Assembly: GCF_022758295.1 (NCBI RefSeq)
Contig: NZ_JALDWJ010000010.1
Span: 62,001 to 126,000, forward strand
DNA from: Lysobacter sp. CFH 32150
Lineage (GTDB): Bacteria; Pseudomonadota; Gammaproteobacteria; Xanthomonadales; Xanthomonadaceae
Reading direction: 5' to 3'
DNA: 64,000 nucleotides
Each line of letters begins with the position of its first letter. The first letter of the stretch is position 1. This document shows positions 1 to 8,753 of this stretch, piece after piece. The notes under the pieces were generated by a model. It was not told the DNA's origin. It was given only the letters and a program-made list of their open reading frames with translations, and ran no database searches. A program made the translations under genes and the position numbers.

Positions 1-362
1 CCGTAGCAGTGGTTGGTCGCGTCCTCGACCACGCCATCACGCAGCGTCCACGCATAACCGCCGCTCACCGGATTGCGATGCACGTCGCGCAGATAGCGCA
101 AGCCGTGATGCACGGCTTCGAGATATTCGAGATTGCCGAACTCCCGATACGCCATCGCGTAGTTGAAGACGAAGCGCGTGCTGCTGACGAGGTGGCGATG
201 GCCGGCGTCGTAGACCGTGCCGTCATCCTTGAAGTAATGGAAGAAACCGCCGGTCGGATCGATGCAGCGCGGATGGTAGAACGCCATCGTCTGCGCGATG
301 TGCGTGCGCAGGAAATCGGCGCTGCGGAAATCGGCGCTTCTGGAAACGGGATTCGCACTCAT
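1..362 (-). CDS. AGE-family sugar isomerase/epimerase, probable mannose isomerase (3' end outside window)
   Basis: Only the first 120 codons are present; the gene runs off the left edge. The start is ATG at 362-360, 19 nt after the kinase stop. The N-terminus contains FYHPRCIDPTGGFFHYFKDDG followed by an RFVFNYAMAY segment, as in the (alpha/alpha)6-barrel N-acylglucosamine 2-epimerase/mannose isomerase family (usually about 400 aa). In this operon, beside a PfkB sugar kinase, a sugar permease and a GH92 mannosidase, a D-mannose to D-fructose isomerase fits best. N-acylglucosamine 2-epimerase is the alternative and cannot be excluded from the fragment. Confidence 0.75.
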   Translation of the reverse strand, partial: MSANPVSRSADFRSADFLRTHIAQTMAFYHPRCIDPTGGFFHYFKDDGTVYDAGHRHLVSSTRFVFNYAMAYREFGNLEYLEAVHHGLRYLRDVHRNPVSGGYAWTLRDGVVEDATNHCY

Positions 363-381
363 GGGACAAGGCTCCGGGGAA

Positions 382-1380
382 TCATGCGCTGCGGCCCAGG
401 GCATGGGCGCCATCGAACAGGGTCTTGACTTCGGCCAGGGTTGGCATCGCCGCGAATGCGCCGTGTTGGGTCACGGTGAGCGCGCCACAGGCGGCGGCGA
501 AACGCAGCACGTCGGCAAGCGTCGCCTCGTCGTGCAACAGCGCGTCGAAGTTGGCCGGTGTCACCTCGCGCGCAGCGAGTTGGTACAGCAAGCCGCCGAC
601 GAACGCATCGCCGGCTGCCGTGGTGTCGATCGCGCGCACGACGAATGCAGGCAGGCTGCCGCGACGGTCGCGGCTGCGCCAGTGCAGCGGCGCACTCCCA
701 TCGGTGACGACGATCAGGCGCGCACTCGCGGCCCACAACCGTGCGTAGACCGCCTCTTCGGCGCCGACGTCCGCGGCGAGGTAATCCAGTTCGTTACGCG
801 CCAGCTTGACCAGGTCGGCCTGCTCCAATGCACTCCATAGCCGCGGCAACGGATCGACCTGCGGCGACCACAACGATGGCCGCAGGTTGAGGTCGATGCT
901 GACCAGCGCGCCGTGTTCGCGCGCTTGTGTCATGCCATGCAGGGTGGTCTGCGCGATCGCTTCCTCGGTCAGACTGTTGCTGCAGGCGTGGAAGATCGCG
1001 GCATTGGCGAAACAGGCGGCGTCGAAATGTTCCGGCCGAAACAGCAGATCGGCGGCGGGCGGGCGATAGAAGCTGAAGCTGCGTTCGCCTTGGCCATCGA
1101 GCGCGACGAAAGCAAGCGCGGTCTTGGCCTCCGCGGTGCGGCGTGCATGATGCGTACCGACGCCGTGGCGGGCAAGGCTGTCGATCAGGAAATCGCCGAA
1201 CATGTCCTCACCGAACATGCCGACGAATTCACTGCGCCCACCCAGCCGGGCGACCGCGACCGCAACGTTGGCCGGCGCGCCGCCGGCGTACTGGGTGAAG
1301 GTGCGCGGCGCGTCCGCGTCCTCGCCGGAGCGGGCGAGGAAATCGATCAACGCTTCACCAAAGCAAACGATCCCGTGCAT
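382..1380 (-). CDS. PfkB-family carbohydrate kinase, probable fructokinase
   Basis: 332 aa. The N-terminal MHGIVCFGEALIDF and YAGGAPANVAVAVARLG segments (residues 31-47) and the C-terminal signature DTTAAGDAFVGG (252-263, catalytic Asp258) are typical of PfkB/ribokinase sugar kinases. The signature has Ala where DTTGAGD is usual. The start at 1380 is chosen because AGGAAGGA (1395-1388) sits 7 nt upstream; an in-frame ATG at 1410 has no comparable site. It lies between the sugar permease and the mannose isomerase, so phosphorylation of fructose made from mannose is the likely job, giving fructose 6-phosphate. The precise substrate is inferred from context. Confidence 0.85.
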   Translation of the reverse strand: MHGIVCFGEALIDFLARSGEDADAPRTFTQYAGGAPANVAVAVARLGGRSEFVGMFGEDMFGDFLIDSLARHGVGTHHARRTAEAKTALAFVALDGQGERSFSFYRPPAADLLFRPEHFDAACFANAAIFHACSNSLTEEAIAQTTLHGMTQAREHGALVSIDLNLRPSLWSPQVDPLPRLWSALEQADLVKLARNELDYLAADVGAEEAVYARLWAASARLIVVTDGSAPLHWRSRDRRGSLPAFVVRAIDTTAAGDAFVGGLLYQLAAREVTPANFDALLHDEATLADVLRFAAACGALTVTQHGAFAAMPTLAEVKTLFDGAHALGRSA

Positions 1381-1421
1381 CCGTGCGTCCTTCCTGACTG
1401 CTTCGCTCATGCCCGCCGCGC

Positions 1422-2693
1422 TCATGCCCGCCGTGAGCCGCGCAAGCCGTACCAGACGATGTAGGCGTAGCACAGCGCCGGCAGGATGAAGGCGTACTGC
1501 AAGCCGGTGGTTTCGTTGCCAGTGCTGGCGTGGATGAAGTCGACCAGATGACCCTGCACGAACGGAATCACCGCGCCGCCGAAGATCGCCATCACCAGCA
1601 AACTGGAGGCCTTGGGCACCAGCGGGCCGAGCCGGTCGATGACCAGGGTGAAAATGGTCGGGAACATGATCGAGTTGAAGAAGCCGATCGCGATCACGCT
1701 CCACAGTGCGAGCTGGCCGTGGCTCAGCGTCGTGGTCAGCAGCAGCGCGATGTTGACCACCGCATACAGGCCGAGCAGGCGGCGTGGATTCGCCTTCAGC
1801 AGCAATGCGGCGCCGATGAAGCGGCCGATCATCGCCGACCCCCAGTACATCGACACGTACTTGCCGACGTCTTCCGGGGCGATCGCGCCGATATCCGGGC
1901 GCATCGCGTAATTGGCGAGGAAGCTGCCGATGGCGACCTCCGCGCCGACGTACAGGAAGATCGCCAACACGCCGAAGCGCACATGCGGATATTTCAGCAC
2001 CTCGGTAAACGTGTGGCGCTGCGGATCGGCTTTCTCGGTCGCTTCGGCATGCGCAGGCAGCCGGAACAGATAGACCGCGACCGCCAGCACGATCAACGCC
2101 AGCGCCACGCCCAGATACAAAGGCTGCACCGTCTGCGCGCGCTGCGCGGCGGGCAATGCCGCGAGCTGGTCGGCACTGAGCGCGGTGGTGGCAAAGATCA
2201 ACGCACCGCCCACGGCGGGGCCGATGGTATGCCCGACGGAATTGATCGCCTGTGCGAAGTTGAGCCGGCTCGCGGCGCGTTCCGGTTCGCCGAGCAAGGC
2301 GACATACGGATTGGCCGACACCTGCAGCAGGACGATGCCGGTGGCGAGGACGAACAACGCCGGCAGGAACAGATTGTAGGAACCGATCTGTGCCGCCGGC
2401 AGGATCAACAGCGCGCCGCCGCCGGCCACCAGCAGGCCGGTCACGATGCCGAGCTTGTAGCCGAGATGCGCGACCACGCGTCCGGCCGGCACGGCCATCA
2501 CCAGGTAAGCGCCGAAGAAACAGAACTGGATCAGCATCGCCTGCCAGTACTTGAGTTCGAACACCGACTTCAGGTGCGGGATCAGCACGTCGTTCAATTC
2601 GGTGATGAACCCCCACATGAAGAAGATCGCGGTCATCGCGATCAGCGCGATGCGCGTGTTCATGGCGGGCTTGTCGATCGTGGTTGTGCTCAT
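1422..2693 (-). CDS. MFS sugar permease of the FucP/NagP type, probable mannose importer
   Basis: 423 aa, about 12 hydrophobic segments, inner membrane. AIFFMWGFITELNDVLIPHL near the N-terminus and SANPYVALLGEPERAASRLN match the fucose/glucose/galactose:H+ symporter family. The start at 2693 (MSTTTIDKP) puts a short tail before the first membrane segment. The gene is 61 nt after the LacI stop and 41 nt before the kinase, in one apparent operon with GH92, kinase and isomerase, so import of mannose or another monosaccharide released by the mannosidase is the likely role. Substrate is inferred from context. Confidence 0.82.
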   Translation of the reverse strand: MSTTTIDKPAMNTRIALIAMTAIFFMWGFITELNDVLIPHLKSVFELKYWQAMLIQFCFFGAYLVMAVPAGRVVAHLGYKLGIVTGLLVAGGGALLILPAAQIGSYNLFLPALFVLATGIVLLQVSANPYVALLGEPERAASRLNFAQAINSVGHTIGPAVGGALIFATTALSADQLAALPAAQRAQTVQPLYLGVALALIVLAVAVYLFRLPAHAEATEKADPQRHTFTEVLKYPHVRFGVLAIFLYVGAEVAIGSFLANYAMRPDIGAIAPEDVGKYVSMYWGSAMIGRFIGAALLLKANPRRLLGLYAVVNIALLLTTTLSHGQLALWSVIAIGFFNSIMFPTIFTLVIDRLGPLVPKASSLLVMAIFGGAVIPFVQGHLVDFIHASTGNETTGLQYAFILPALCYAYIVWYGLRGSRRA

Positions 2694-2754
2694 GCAGGCA
2701 GCCTGGTGGCGTGGAAGGAGGCGCGCCATGTGGCACGCAACGATGAAATGGAAA

Positions 2755-3789
2755 TCAGGACACCGGTGCGCCGCTGCTGCCGCGCACGACGAGCTGTACG
2801 GGCGCGACGATGTGGCGTGCCGGCGCGTCGCGGTCGCGCACGCGTTCCAGCAGCAGTTCCGCGGCTTGACGCCCCCGTGCGCGCGGCTCGACCGCGAGCG
2901 TGGTCAGCGGGGGGGTGGTCTGTGCTGCTTCGGGGATGTCGTCGAACCCGGTCAGGGCGAAGTTCTGGCCGGGACGCAGGCCGCGCGCGATCAGGCCGAG
3001 CTTGAGGCCTAGCGCAACGTTGTCGTTGTAGCAGACCGCCGCGGTGACATCGGTATAACTCGCCGCCAGTTCGGCCGTGGTCCGCGCCGCTTCGACGCGG
3101 CTGGGCGTGCATTCGACCAGCCAGCGCGGTTCGGGCGTGATGCCGGCCGCGATCATCGCCTCGATGTAGCCCTGGCGGCGCTCCTGGCAGGAACTGGAAT
3201 CGGCGTGGCCGCCGAAGAACGCGATGCGGCGATGGCCGAGCGCGAGCAGGTGTTCGGTCGCCAGGCGCGCGCCGCGCCGGTTGTCGAGGGCGAGGAAGTC
3301 CCAGTCGGCGCCCGGCAGTTCACGGTTGAACACCAGGACCGCGGTATGCGCGCCGACGAGGCGCTGCACCTGTTCGCCATCGCTGTGTTCGGCCGGCGAC
3401 AGGATGATGCCGGCCGGGCTGTGTTCCATCAGCGAGGCCAGCACCGCGTGTTGGCGTTCAGGCGATTCGTTGGTGCTGCCGAGCAGGGTGATGTACCCGG
3501 CCTCGCCCAGGGCCTCGTCGACGCCGGCGGCGAATTCGGCGAAGAACGGGTTGGACAGATCGTTGATGACGAGGGCGACGCTGGACGAGGTCTGCCGGCG
3601 CAGGTTGGCTGCGGCGCGGTTGTAGACATAGCCCAGGCGCTTGAGCTGGGCCTCGACCTTCGCGCGGGTGTCGGCATGCACCAGCGGGCTACCGCGCAGC
3701 ACCAGCGATACCGTCGCACGCGACACGCCGCTGGCGCGGGCGATGTCGGTGACGGTGACCGGCTTCCTGCCGGATTTGGGTGTGGTCAT
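2755..3789 (-). CDS. LacI-family transcriptional regulator (mannose/N-glycan branch)
   Basis: 344 aa. The helix-turn-helix occupies about residues 11-33 (VTVTDIARASGVSRATVSLV), followed by the LacI hinge and a periplasmic-binding-protein-like effector domain from SSVALVINDLSNPFFAEF to the end. It lies inside the operon it probably controls, between GH92 and the permease. A 12-bp palindrome centred in 3823-3836 lies 34 nt upstream of its start, and related palindromes precede the TonB receptor at 11720 and other glycan genes, so autoregulation and control of the receptor operon are likely. The effector, perhaps mannose or fructose, is not visible. Confidence 0.9.
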   Translation of the reverse strand: MTTPKSGRKPVTVTDIARASGVSRATVSLVLRGSPLVHADTRAKVEAQLKRLGYVYNRAAANLRRQTSSSVALVINDLSNPFFAEFAAGVDEALGEAGYITLLGSTNESPERQHAVLASLMEHSPAGIILSPAEHSDGEQVQRLVGAHTAVLVFNRELPGADWDFLALDNRRGARLATEHLLALGHRRIAFFGGHADSSSCQERRQGYIEAMIAAGITPEPRWLVECTPSRVEAARTTAELAASYTDVTAAVCYNDNVALGLKLGLIARGLRPGQNFALTGFDDIPEAAQTTPPLTTLAVEPRARGRQAAELLLERVRDRDAPARHIVAPVQLVVRGSSGAPVS

Positions 3790-3822
3790 CGGGTCCTCGT
3801 GATCGCAAGCGATCTGCGTCTA

Positions 3823-3836
3823 ATAGATCGATCTAA
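3823..3836. promoter_or_regulatory. LacI-type operator palindrome upstream of the lacI-like gene
   Basis: ATAGATCGATCTAA, with a perfect TAGATCGATCTA core. It has the even, CG-centred symmetry usual for LacI operators and matches the palindromes before the TonB receptor (11776-11869), the glycosylasparaginase (32721-32734) and the kinase (37542-37555). Binding by the adjacent LacI protein is inferred. Confidence 0.6.
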
Positions 3837-3881
3837 TTTACGTGGTCTGGCGAAATAAAAGCATCCTGCGGCGCAACAATG

Positions 3882-3895
3882 ATGGTTGGACCAAT
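3882..3895. promoter_or_regulatory. GntR/FadR-type operator candidate, copy 1
   Basis: ATGGTTGGACCAAT, containing the symmetric TGGT-N3-ACCA pattern typical of FadR-subfamily GntR operators. The identical 14-mer occurs at 28057-28070 before the fucose operon. This copy touches the GH92 stop codon and lies 93 nt upstream of the LacI gene start. Confidence 0.45.
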
Positions 3896-6333
3896 CAGCG
3901 TGGCAGGGCGCAAGGTGCGACCGGCAAACTGGCAGCGCCGGTGCCCCAACCCGTGGCAGGCGGTGTGCCGGTCAACCGGAAAGCGATCGTGCCGCCCTGG
4001 CGCAATTGCGCCCAATCCAGCCACACCTGCTCGCGCGGGATCCCGTCCACGCTGACGCCGTCGACGTATTGCAGCTGGCGGCCATCGGCGCCCGGCGCTT
4101 CGATCGTCAGGCTGCGGCCGTTGCCGAGATCAAGTTCCACCCGTTCGAAGCGCGGCGCATGCAGCAGCAGCTGGCCGGTGCCCGGGACCGCCGGATACAT
4201 CCCGATCGCACTGAACAGGTACCAGGCCGACATCGTGCCGAGATCGTCGTTGCCGGTGACACCGTTGGGCGCGTTGGTGAACAACGCCTGCGCCGCGCGC
4301 AGCACGGTCGCGGTCTTCCACGGCTGGCCGACCAGCGTGTACATCCACGGGCTGTGCAGGTCAGGTTCGTTGTTGGGGTTGTAGCGGTACTGGTTGTAGT
4401 AGCTGTACGGGCCGACCACCCAGTGCTTGCGCGCGCCGCCCTGCAGGTCCTTCACCAGTTCGTCGTAGGCGAAGAACGCATCGAGGCGCTTGACCGCGTT
4501 GTCCTGGCCTCCCACCGCGGCGAGCAGTCCCGGCACGTCCTGCTGGGTCAGCCACTGGTACTGCCACGCGGTGCCTTCGTGGAAGCCGTGGTTGGAACGC
4601 GGGCTGTAGGCACCGTGCGTCGGGGTGTAGAAGTTGCCGTCTTCCATGCGCGGTCGCGGGAAGCCGCGCAGTCCGAGTTCGGCGTCGGCTACATCCGCAT
4701 CCCAGACCTTGCGCCAGGTGCGACCGCGTTCCTGCAGCGTTGCGGCAGCCGCGGTTTCGCCCAGCGCTCCGGCCATCTGCGACAGCGCGCAGTCGCCCAG
4801 CGCATATTCGAACGTAGCCGAACCGCCGTGGTGCTGGTCGACGTCCATGCCCTTGGATGGATACGCGCGGTCGTACGGGACGTAGCCATTGGCGAGGTAG
4901 CTGTCGTTGCCCGCGCGACCCTGCGCACGTGACATGGCCGGCGGGCGGCCAGATGCGTTCTGCCACAACGCGTCCCACGCCTGCTGTTCGCGGCCTTCAA
5001 GCGCGCCGAAGCGCCACAGGTCGACCAGAAACGGCGTGACTGGATCGCCGGTCATGATGTTGGTGTCGAAATTGGCGTAGCCCCAGCGCGGCAGCCAACC
5101 CATCTGCTCGTGGATCTTCAGCACCGAATTGGCGATGTCGCGCGCGCGTTGCGGTTGCAGTATCGCCAGCCACTGATTCTGCGAGCGGTAGGTATCCCAC
5201 AGCGAGAAGTACTCGTAGTAGGTCCAGCCGTTGGCGACATGGATCTGCTCGTCGTAACCACGATAGCGGCCATCGACGTCACTGCCGGTCAGCGGCTGCA
5301 GCAGCGCGTGGTATAGCGCGGTGTAGAACACGCTGCGATCGTCGGCATTGCCGCCGCTGATGCGCACCAAGCCCAGCTCCTTGCGCCACTGCGCCTGCGC
5401 CTGCGCGCGCATCGCGTCGAAGCCGAGCAGCCTGCCGTTGCGCTTGCCTTCGGCGTCGAGGTTCCTGCGCGCGCCTTCAGCGTCGACGTGCGAGATCGCG
5501 CTGATCGCGGTGACGCTGCGCGACTTGCCGAGGTCGAAGCTGAGCCACGCGCCATTCGGGACTTCCCATTGCGCGCCCATGCTGTGACGCGAACCCGGCG
5601 CAGCGCCGTCCTTGTCCCACGTGCCGAAAGCCTTGAACGGGCGGTCGAACTCGAGGCGGAACCAGGTGGTGTATTGCCGTCCGCCGCAGAAACTCTTCGT
5701 GACCAGCTTGCCTTCCACCACGCGGTCGCCGACGACGTTGATCACGCTGCCGACGACTTCGTGTTTTTCGTTCGCCTGGCCGACGTTGACCAGCACATGG
5801 CCGGTATCCTGGTTCGCCGCGAAGGTGTAACGCTCGGCGCCGGCGCGGGTCAGTGCGGTCGCTTCCGCATCGACGTCGTCGTCATTGGTGTTGGAAGCCG
5901 CGGTCAGGCGCACCTTGTAGTAGCCGGCCTGCCCGATCTCGCCATGGTGGGTGAACGCCGATGCGTACTTCTTGTAGTCGAAGGGCTCGGCCTTCTTGTT
6001 GTCCGTGTCGAACGTCCCGCCAGGTCCGATCGTGCCCGTCACCGGCAACACCGCAACCTGCCCGCCCTGCTCCCAGCAACCCGCGCCGGAGATGAAGGAA
6101 TGGCCGAAGCCACGAATCTTCGGATCGGTATAGCGATAGCCGGCGTAGTGCTCGGTGATCGGACTGACCTGGATCAGGCCGAATGGCGCGGATGCGCCAG
6201 GAAATGTGTTGCCCTCGTCCTGCGTGCCGATGAAGGTGTTGACCGCCGTGACCGGATCAGCGCCGTCCCGTGCAGCCAGCGCAGGGAGTGCGCACAGCAT
6301 CGACAACGCGACGACACTGCAACGGCGGAGCAT
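3895..6333 (-). CDS. GH92 exo-alpha-mannosidase, secreted
   Basis: 812 aa with an N-terminal signal peptide (MLRRCSVVALSMLCALPALAA). DPVTAVNTFIGTQDEGNTFPGASAPFGL and the mid-protein WTYYEYFSLWDTYRSQNQW are characteristic of GH92, a Ca2+-dependent inverting alpha-mannosidase family that trims alpha-1,2/1,3/1,6-mannose from N-glycans. GNDDLGTMSAW (from residue 694) holds the conserved acidic pair that acts as catalytic base in the family. It is expected in the periplasm or at the cell surface. It lies 58 nt downstream of the GH20 gene and upstream of the LacI/permease/kinase/isomerase genes that can use the released mannose. Linkage preference cannot be read from sequence alone. Confidence 0.93.
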   Translation of the reverse strand: MLRRCSVVALSMLCALPALAARDGADPVTAVNTFIGTQDEGNTFPGASAPFGLIQVSPITEHYAGYRYTDPKIRGFGHSFISGAGCWEQGGQVAVLPVTGTIGPGGTFDTDNKKAEPFDYKKYASAFTHHGEIGQAGYYKVRLTAASNTNDDDVDAEATALTRAGAERYTFAANQDTGHVLVNVGQANEKHEVVGSVINVVGDRVVEGKLVTKSFCGGRQYTTWFRLEFDRPFKAFGTWDKDGAAPGSRHSMGAQWEVPNGAWLSFDLGKSRSVTAISAISHVDAEGARRNLDAEGKRNGRLLGFDAMRAQAQAQWRKELGLVRISGGNADDRSVFYTALYHALLQPLTGSDVDGRYRGYDEQIHVANGWTYYEYFSLWDTYRSQNQWLAILQPQRARDIANSVLKIHEQMGWLPRWGYANFDTNIMTGDPVTPFLVDLWRFGALEGREQQAWDALWQNASGRPPAMSRAQGRAGNDSYLANGYVPYDRAYPSKGMDVDQHHGGSATFEYALGDCALSQMAGALGETAAAATLQERGRTWRKVWDADVADAELGLRGFPRPRMEDGNFYTPTHGAYSPRSNHGFHEGTAWQYQWLTQQDVPGLLAAVGGQDNAVKRLDAFFAYDELVKDLQGGARKHWVVGPYSYYNQYRYNPNNEPDLHSPWMYTLVGQPWKTATVLRAAQALFTNAPNGVTGNDDLGTMSAWYLFSAIGMYPAVPGTGQLLLHAPRFERVELDLGNGRSLTIEAPGADGRQLQYVDGVSVDGIPREQVWLDWAQLRQGGTIAFRLTGTPPATGWGTGAASLPVAPCALPR

Positions 6334-6391
6334 GTGGGACGAGCGTGGCAAGGACTGGGACACGGCGAACCTCGGTGCGAAGGGGGCGTGG

Positions 6392-8635
6392 TTACTTGAC
6401 GATGATCTCGTCGGCGAAGAGCCAGGCTTGTTTGCCCGCAGCGGCATGGCCGACAGGCAACAGGCCGTAGCGATCGGCCTCGACGCGCAGGTAGCGTGCG
6501 CGCAGCGGCTTCCTCGAGGTGAATTCAATAGTACGGATGGCCGGCGCGGGGTCGAGCGGATCGGCTTCGATCGGCGTCGCCTGCAACGACCGCCAGTGCA
6601 CGCCATCGGATGAAGCGGACATCCGCACCCTCTTCGGCAGCAGGATCCAAGAGCGGCTGTCCTGCAGGAAGCGCAGGCTCAGCGACTGGAACCGGGTGTC
6701 CTGTTGCAGGTCGACGGTCGCGGCGAGATCGCCGTCATCCCAGCCGAGCCAGACGCCATCCCGGAAGTTGTCGCTGCCGGTCAGCCCATCGACCTGCGCC
6801 AGCGCGCCAGCGCCCGAATACGTCGGCGACGGTGCCACCGTGTAGCTCACGGTGCTGCCCAGCGCGAGGTGCGACGTCAGCGCATAAGCGCGCGTGGCTG
6901 CGTATTGCCGGCCGCGGCGGAACGGCACGACCTTCACCACGCCCGACTGCTCGAGTTCGAGCAGGTCGGTGAATGAAGCCGATGCATCGTCCGGCTCGCT
7001 GCCATCGAGCGTGTAGTGCACGACGAGGTCGTCGAAGCCGCGCTCCGCGCGCATCTGCCAACGCTGGCGTTCGGGGCTCCAGGCAAGGGAGTAGGCGACG
7101 ACATCTTTGTCTTCCGGTCCATACGCGACCTTCCACGCATCCATCAGCGGGTAATGGGCCTGCAGGCGCTGCCAGAAGTCGGCGTAGTCGCGGCCATCGT
7201 GGTTCCACAACGATTCCGCCAACGCCTGCAATCGCGGGAACGACATCGCCTGCGCGTTGAGCATGGTGATGTGTTCGGTCCAAAGCGGCGCTTCGGCACC
7301 GAGGACCTGGGCGCGGTGCCTGGCGAAGATTGCGGGGTCGGCGCCGCTGTCTGGGTCCCCGCCCACGATCTCAGTGCGATAGACGTCTTCCAGCTTGAGC
7401 TTGCTGAGCGATGAATCGAAGTAGTACGGCCCCGCACTGACGACACGGTTGCCATTCGCCAGCGCCTTGGCGCCTTCGGCGTCGCCGCGCCAGACCTCGA
7501 TGATCGCGTTCCGGTCGGCGCCACCCTCGAGGATCTCGTCCCAGCCCATGAGGGTCTTGCCCTTGCCGGCGAGGTAACGCTGGATGCGCTTGACGAACCA
7601 GCTCTGCAACTCGTGCTCGTCCTTCAGGCCTTCGTCGCGGATGCGCTGCTGGCACGACGCGCAGGCCTGCCATTGGTCCTTCGGTACTTCGTCGCCGCCG
7701 ATATGGAAGTACGGCGCAGGGAACAGCGCGATCACTTCGTCGAGCACGTCCTGCAGGAACGCGAACGTGGTCTCGTCACCGGCGCAGTAGATGTCCTTGT
7801 GCACGCCCCAGAATGGCGGCACGTCGATCTGCTGTTTATGGCAGGACAGGAACGGATACGCCGCGATCGCCGCGCTCGAATGCCCCGGCATCTCGATCTC
7901 CGGGATCACCATGATGTTGCGCAGCCGTGCGTATTCGACCACGTCGCGGATTTGTTCCTGCGTGTAGAACCCGCCGTATCGTGAGCCGTCGGCTTCGGTG
8001 CGCCACGCGCCGACTTCCGTGAGCTTCGGGTATTTCTTGATCTCGATGCGCCAACCCTGGTCTTCGGTCAGGTGCCAGCGGAACGTGTTGAACTTGTAAT
8101 AGCTCAGCAGATCGATCTGCTGCTTCAGGAAGTCGACCGGAAAGAAATGTCGGCCGACATCGAACATGTGGCCTCGATAGCCGAACTCCGGCGCGTCTTC
8201 GATGCGGATGGCGGGGATCGTCATCGTGTTTGCGCGTTGCAACGGCAGCAGCTGCCGCAACGTTTGCACGCCCCAGAACAGACCCTTGTGCGTCGATGCG
8301 GCGACGGTGATCCGCTTCGGCGCAACTTCCAGCCGGTAGGCTTCCTCGCCTGCCACTGCGCGATCGAGGCGCAGTTCGATGCGACGGCCCTTGCCTGTTT
8401 CGGCAAGCGCAATGCCGGTCTGCTGCATGATCGCCTCATGCAGGAACCTGGCGATCTCTTGCGAGCGCGCATCGGCGGGCGCGTGCAGCGACACCTGTGC
8501 GTCGAGCGCAAACGTGCCCTCGCGTGTTTCGATGTGTTGCGGCTTCGGAATCAGCGAGTGCGCATTCGCCGGCCCTTGCAGGCATGGCAAAAGCAGAGCG
8601 GCCAACAGCGCTGCGACAATCCTGGGATACAACAA
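6392..8635 (-). CDS. GH20 beta-N-acetylhexosaminidase with C-terminal F5/8-type domain
   Basis: About 747 aa. Layout: signal peptide (1-25), GH20 N-terminal domain (to about 145), catalytic barrel (about 150-500) with the acid pair Asp315-Glu316 in HIGGDEVPKDQW, then a chitobiase-like C-terminal region (YTLDGSEPDDAS) and an F5/8-type-C-like sandwich (NFRDGVWLGWDDGD). It removes terminal beta-linked GlcNAc/GalNAc by substrate-assisted catalysis. No ATG exists before the signal peptide; AGGAGG at 8647-8642 precedes two consecutive TTG codons by 6 and 9 nt, so a TTG start at 8635 (or 8632) is chosen. It lies between the TonB receptor and GH92, matching sequential trimming of N-glycan antennae. 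Confidence 0.9.
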   Translation of the reverse strand: MLYPRIVAALLAALLLPCLQGPANAHSLIPKPQHIETREGTFALDAQVSLHAPADARSQEIARFLHEAIMQQTGIALAETGKGRRIELRLDRAVAGEEAYRLEVAPKRITVAASTHKGLFWGVQTLRQLLPLQRANTMTIPAIRIEDAPEFGYRGHMFDVGRHFFPVDFLKQQIDLLSYYKFNTFRWHLTEDQGWRIEIKKYPKLTEVGAWRTEADGSRYGGFYTQEQIRDVVEYARLRNIMVIPEIEMPGHSSAAIAAYPFLSCHKQQIDVPPFWGVHKDIYCAGDETTFAFLQDVLDEVIALFPAPYFHIGGDEVPKDQWQACASCQQRIRDEGLKDEHELQSWFVKRIQRYLAGKGKTLMGWDEILEGGADRNAIIEVWRGDAEGAKALANGNRVVSAGPYYFDSSLSKLKLEDVYRTEIVGGDPDSGADPAIFARHRAQVLGAEAPLWTEHITMLNAQAMSFPRLQALAESLWNHDGRDYADFWQRLQAHYPLMDAWKVAYGPEDKDVVAYSLAWSPERQRWQMRAERGFDDLVVHYTLDGSEPDDASASFTDLLELEQSGVVKVVPFRRGRQYAATRAYALTSHLALGSTVSYTVAPSPTYSGAGALAQVDGLTGSDNFRDGVWLGWDDGDLAATVDLQQDTRFQSLSLRFLQDSRSWILLPKRVRMSASSDGVHWRSLQATPIEADPLDPAPAIRTIEFTSRKPLRARYLRVEADRYGLLPVGHAAAGKQAWLFADEIIVK

Positions 8636-8641
8636 AGCCCG

Positions 8642-8647
8642 CCTCCT
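8642..8647 (-). promoter_or_regulatory. Strong ribosome-binding site deciding a TTG start
   Basis: AGGAGG on the minus strand, 6 nt before TTG at 8635-8633 and 9 nt before TTG at 8632-8630. The reading frame enters the signal peptide only from these codons, so the site supports a non-ATG start for the GH20 gene. Confidence 0.65.
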
Positions 8648-8698
8648 GTCATTGCGACCCTGCGACCTCTCGTCGCCAATCACCGGCCTGCATGGAGA

Positions 8699-8722
8699 AG
8701 GGCCCGGCCGAAGCCGGGCCCT
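8699..8722 (-). terminator. GC-rich hairpin between the TonB receptor and GH20 genes
   Basis: A 9-bp stem (AGGGCCCGG / CCGGGCCCT) with a 6-nt loop follows the TonB receptor stop. No U-run follows it on the minus strand, so it may attenuate or protect the receptor mRNA 3' end rather than fully terminate. Such hairpins often raise receptor output over downstream enzyme genes. Confidence 0.45.
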
Positions 8723-8753
8723 CTCAATATTCCCTGAAAATGCGAACCAAGGA

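Noticed and set aside
1381-2736. Single fused transporter-kinase protein on the minus strand
   Set aside because: The long frame joins an out-of-frame reading of the permease to the real kinase; the permease is in another frame and the kinase has its own ribosome-binding site.
1530-3005. 491-codon plus-strand frame across the permease and LacI genes
   Set aside because: Gln/His/Arg-rich antisense of two confident minus-strand genes.
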